64,000 nucleotides of DNA, taken from Geminicoccaceae bacterium (lineage in GTDB: Bacteria > Pseudomonadota > Alphaproteobacteria > Geminicoccales > Geminicoccaceae). The DNA lies in the NCBI GenBank assembly GCA_028285265.1, contig JANQPX010000001.1, positions 124,001-188,000 on the forward strand, written 5' to 3'. The notes under the pieces are model-generated. The model saw nothing but the letters and a program-made list of their open reading frames with translations, was not told the origin of the DNA and did no database searches. Every line of letters starts with the position of its first letter. Within the stretch, counting starts at the first letter, position 1. Below are positions 63,529 through 64,000 of the stretch, one piece after another. A program made the translations under genes and the position numbers.

Positions 63529-64000
63529 ATGGTTCGGCTGACAGGCACTTTGGTGGCTGTTTTGGGCCTTTGGGTCGTAATGTCGCTTCCGCTCGTTTTG
63601 GGAGAAAGCTCCGCGTCAGAAGTTACGGAGCGGACAATCGGTGATGCAGAGGCACCGGTGACGATCATTGAGTATTCGTCGCTGACTTGCCCCCATTGCG
63701 CGTCATTCCACAATGAAGTTCTTCCCGACCTGAAAGAAAAATATGTCGAAACGGGAAAAGTGCGTTTTGTCTTCCGGGATTTTCCGTTGAATGAACCGGC
63801 AGTCGACGCTGCGGTGCTCGCCCATTGTGCTGGGCCAGATCGTTATGTCGGCTTTCTCGATGTACTCTTTCAGACTCAGGCAAGCTGGGCGTCATCCCCT
63901 GATCCGCGTGAAGCTTTGAAGCAGCTTGGTAAGCTTGGTGGCCTGGACGAAGGTCAGATGGATGCATGCTTTAATGATGAAAGCATGGTCGATGGTGTTC
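63529..64000 (+). CDS. DsbA-family thioredoxin-fold protein (partial, 3' end outside window)
   Basis: The frame from ATG 63529 (or GTG 63517, which has GGAGA 7 nt upstream) is open to the window edge, giving about 157 residues. An N-terminal hydrophobic stretch (LVAVLGLWVVMSLPLVLG) predicts export. The fold starts TIGDAEAPVTIIEYSSLTCPHCASFHNEVLP, with a CPHC active site, and goes on VRFVFRDFPLNEPAVDAA as in DsbA/ScoA-type disulfide oxidoreductases. It probably acts in the periplasm on cysteine pairs. The end and the cis-proline loop are not in the window. Confidence 0.9.
   Translation, partial: MVRLTGTLVAVLGLWVVMSLPLVLGESSASEVTERTIGDAEAPVTIIEYSSLTCPHCASFHNEVLPDLKEKYVETGKVRFVFRDFPLNEPAVDAAVLAHCAGPDRYVGFLDVLFQTQASWASSPDPREALKQLGKLGGLDEGQMDACFNDESMVDGV

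Overview
This window comes from a phototrophic alphaproteobacterium that makes bacteriochlorophyll a. I cannot name the genus. The evidence is a bchCXYZ-puf unit with a quinone-type reaction centre, PpsR-type operators, a MucR/Ros-family regulator, and bacteriophytochrome and FeS-cryptochrome photoreceptors. No rRNA, tRNA, CRISPR array, prophage or insertion sequence was recognised.

Positions 1-22603 are one part of a photosynthesis gene cluster. On the minus strand lies a superoperon crtE-crtF-bchC-bchX-bchY-bchZ-pufQ-pufB-pufA-pufL-pufM; pufM runs off the left edge. It makes the C20 carotenoid precursor, O-methylates carotenoids, performs the last bacteriochlorophyllide steps, and builds LH1 and the reaction centre. 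Divergent from crtE are crtC and an iron-sulfur photolyase/cryptochrome (cryB-like). Next come a small unlisted membrane ORF and crtB on the minus strand, tspO with a coupled lipoprotein, ppsR, bphP, the converging heme oxygenase bphO, and bchI-bchD-bchO. BphO can supply biliverdin to BphP. BphP lacks a kinase ATPase domain and resembles the antirepressor phytochromes that bind PpsR. PpsR-type operators (TGT-N12-ACA) sit before bchC (three in tandem), between crtE and crtC (two), and between crtB and tspO (one). Together they suggest a light-controlled circuit. crtI, crtD and the early bch genes are not in this window.

Positions 22636-33738 are a minus-strand sugar-catabolism operon. It has a sugar-binding protein, two permeases, an ATPase, two pairs of TIM-barrel isomerase plus Gfo/Idh/MocA dehydrogenase, a ThuA-like protein and an IlvD/Edd dehydratase. 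A lone ParA-like ATPase follows at 33849-34505.

Positions 34655-62524 hold three peptide/opine-type ABC importers, mixed with amide- and peptide-cleaving enzymes: creatininase family, N-formylglutamate amidohydrolase family, M81 (MlrC-like), succinylglutamate desuccinylase/aspartoacylase family, R. etli-type asparaginase and M20. A dimethylglycine/sarcosine dehydrogenase-like flavoprotein, an endonuclease/exonuclease/phosphatase lipoprotein and a MucR-like regulator are also present. The theme is uptake and breakdown of amide or N-substituted compounds. All four ABC operons have a strong hairpin between the binding-protein gene and the first permease gene.

The right end holds a degenerate SprA-like protein and the start of a DsbA-like thiol oxidoreductase that runs off the edge.
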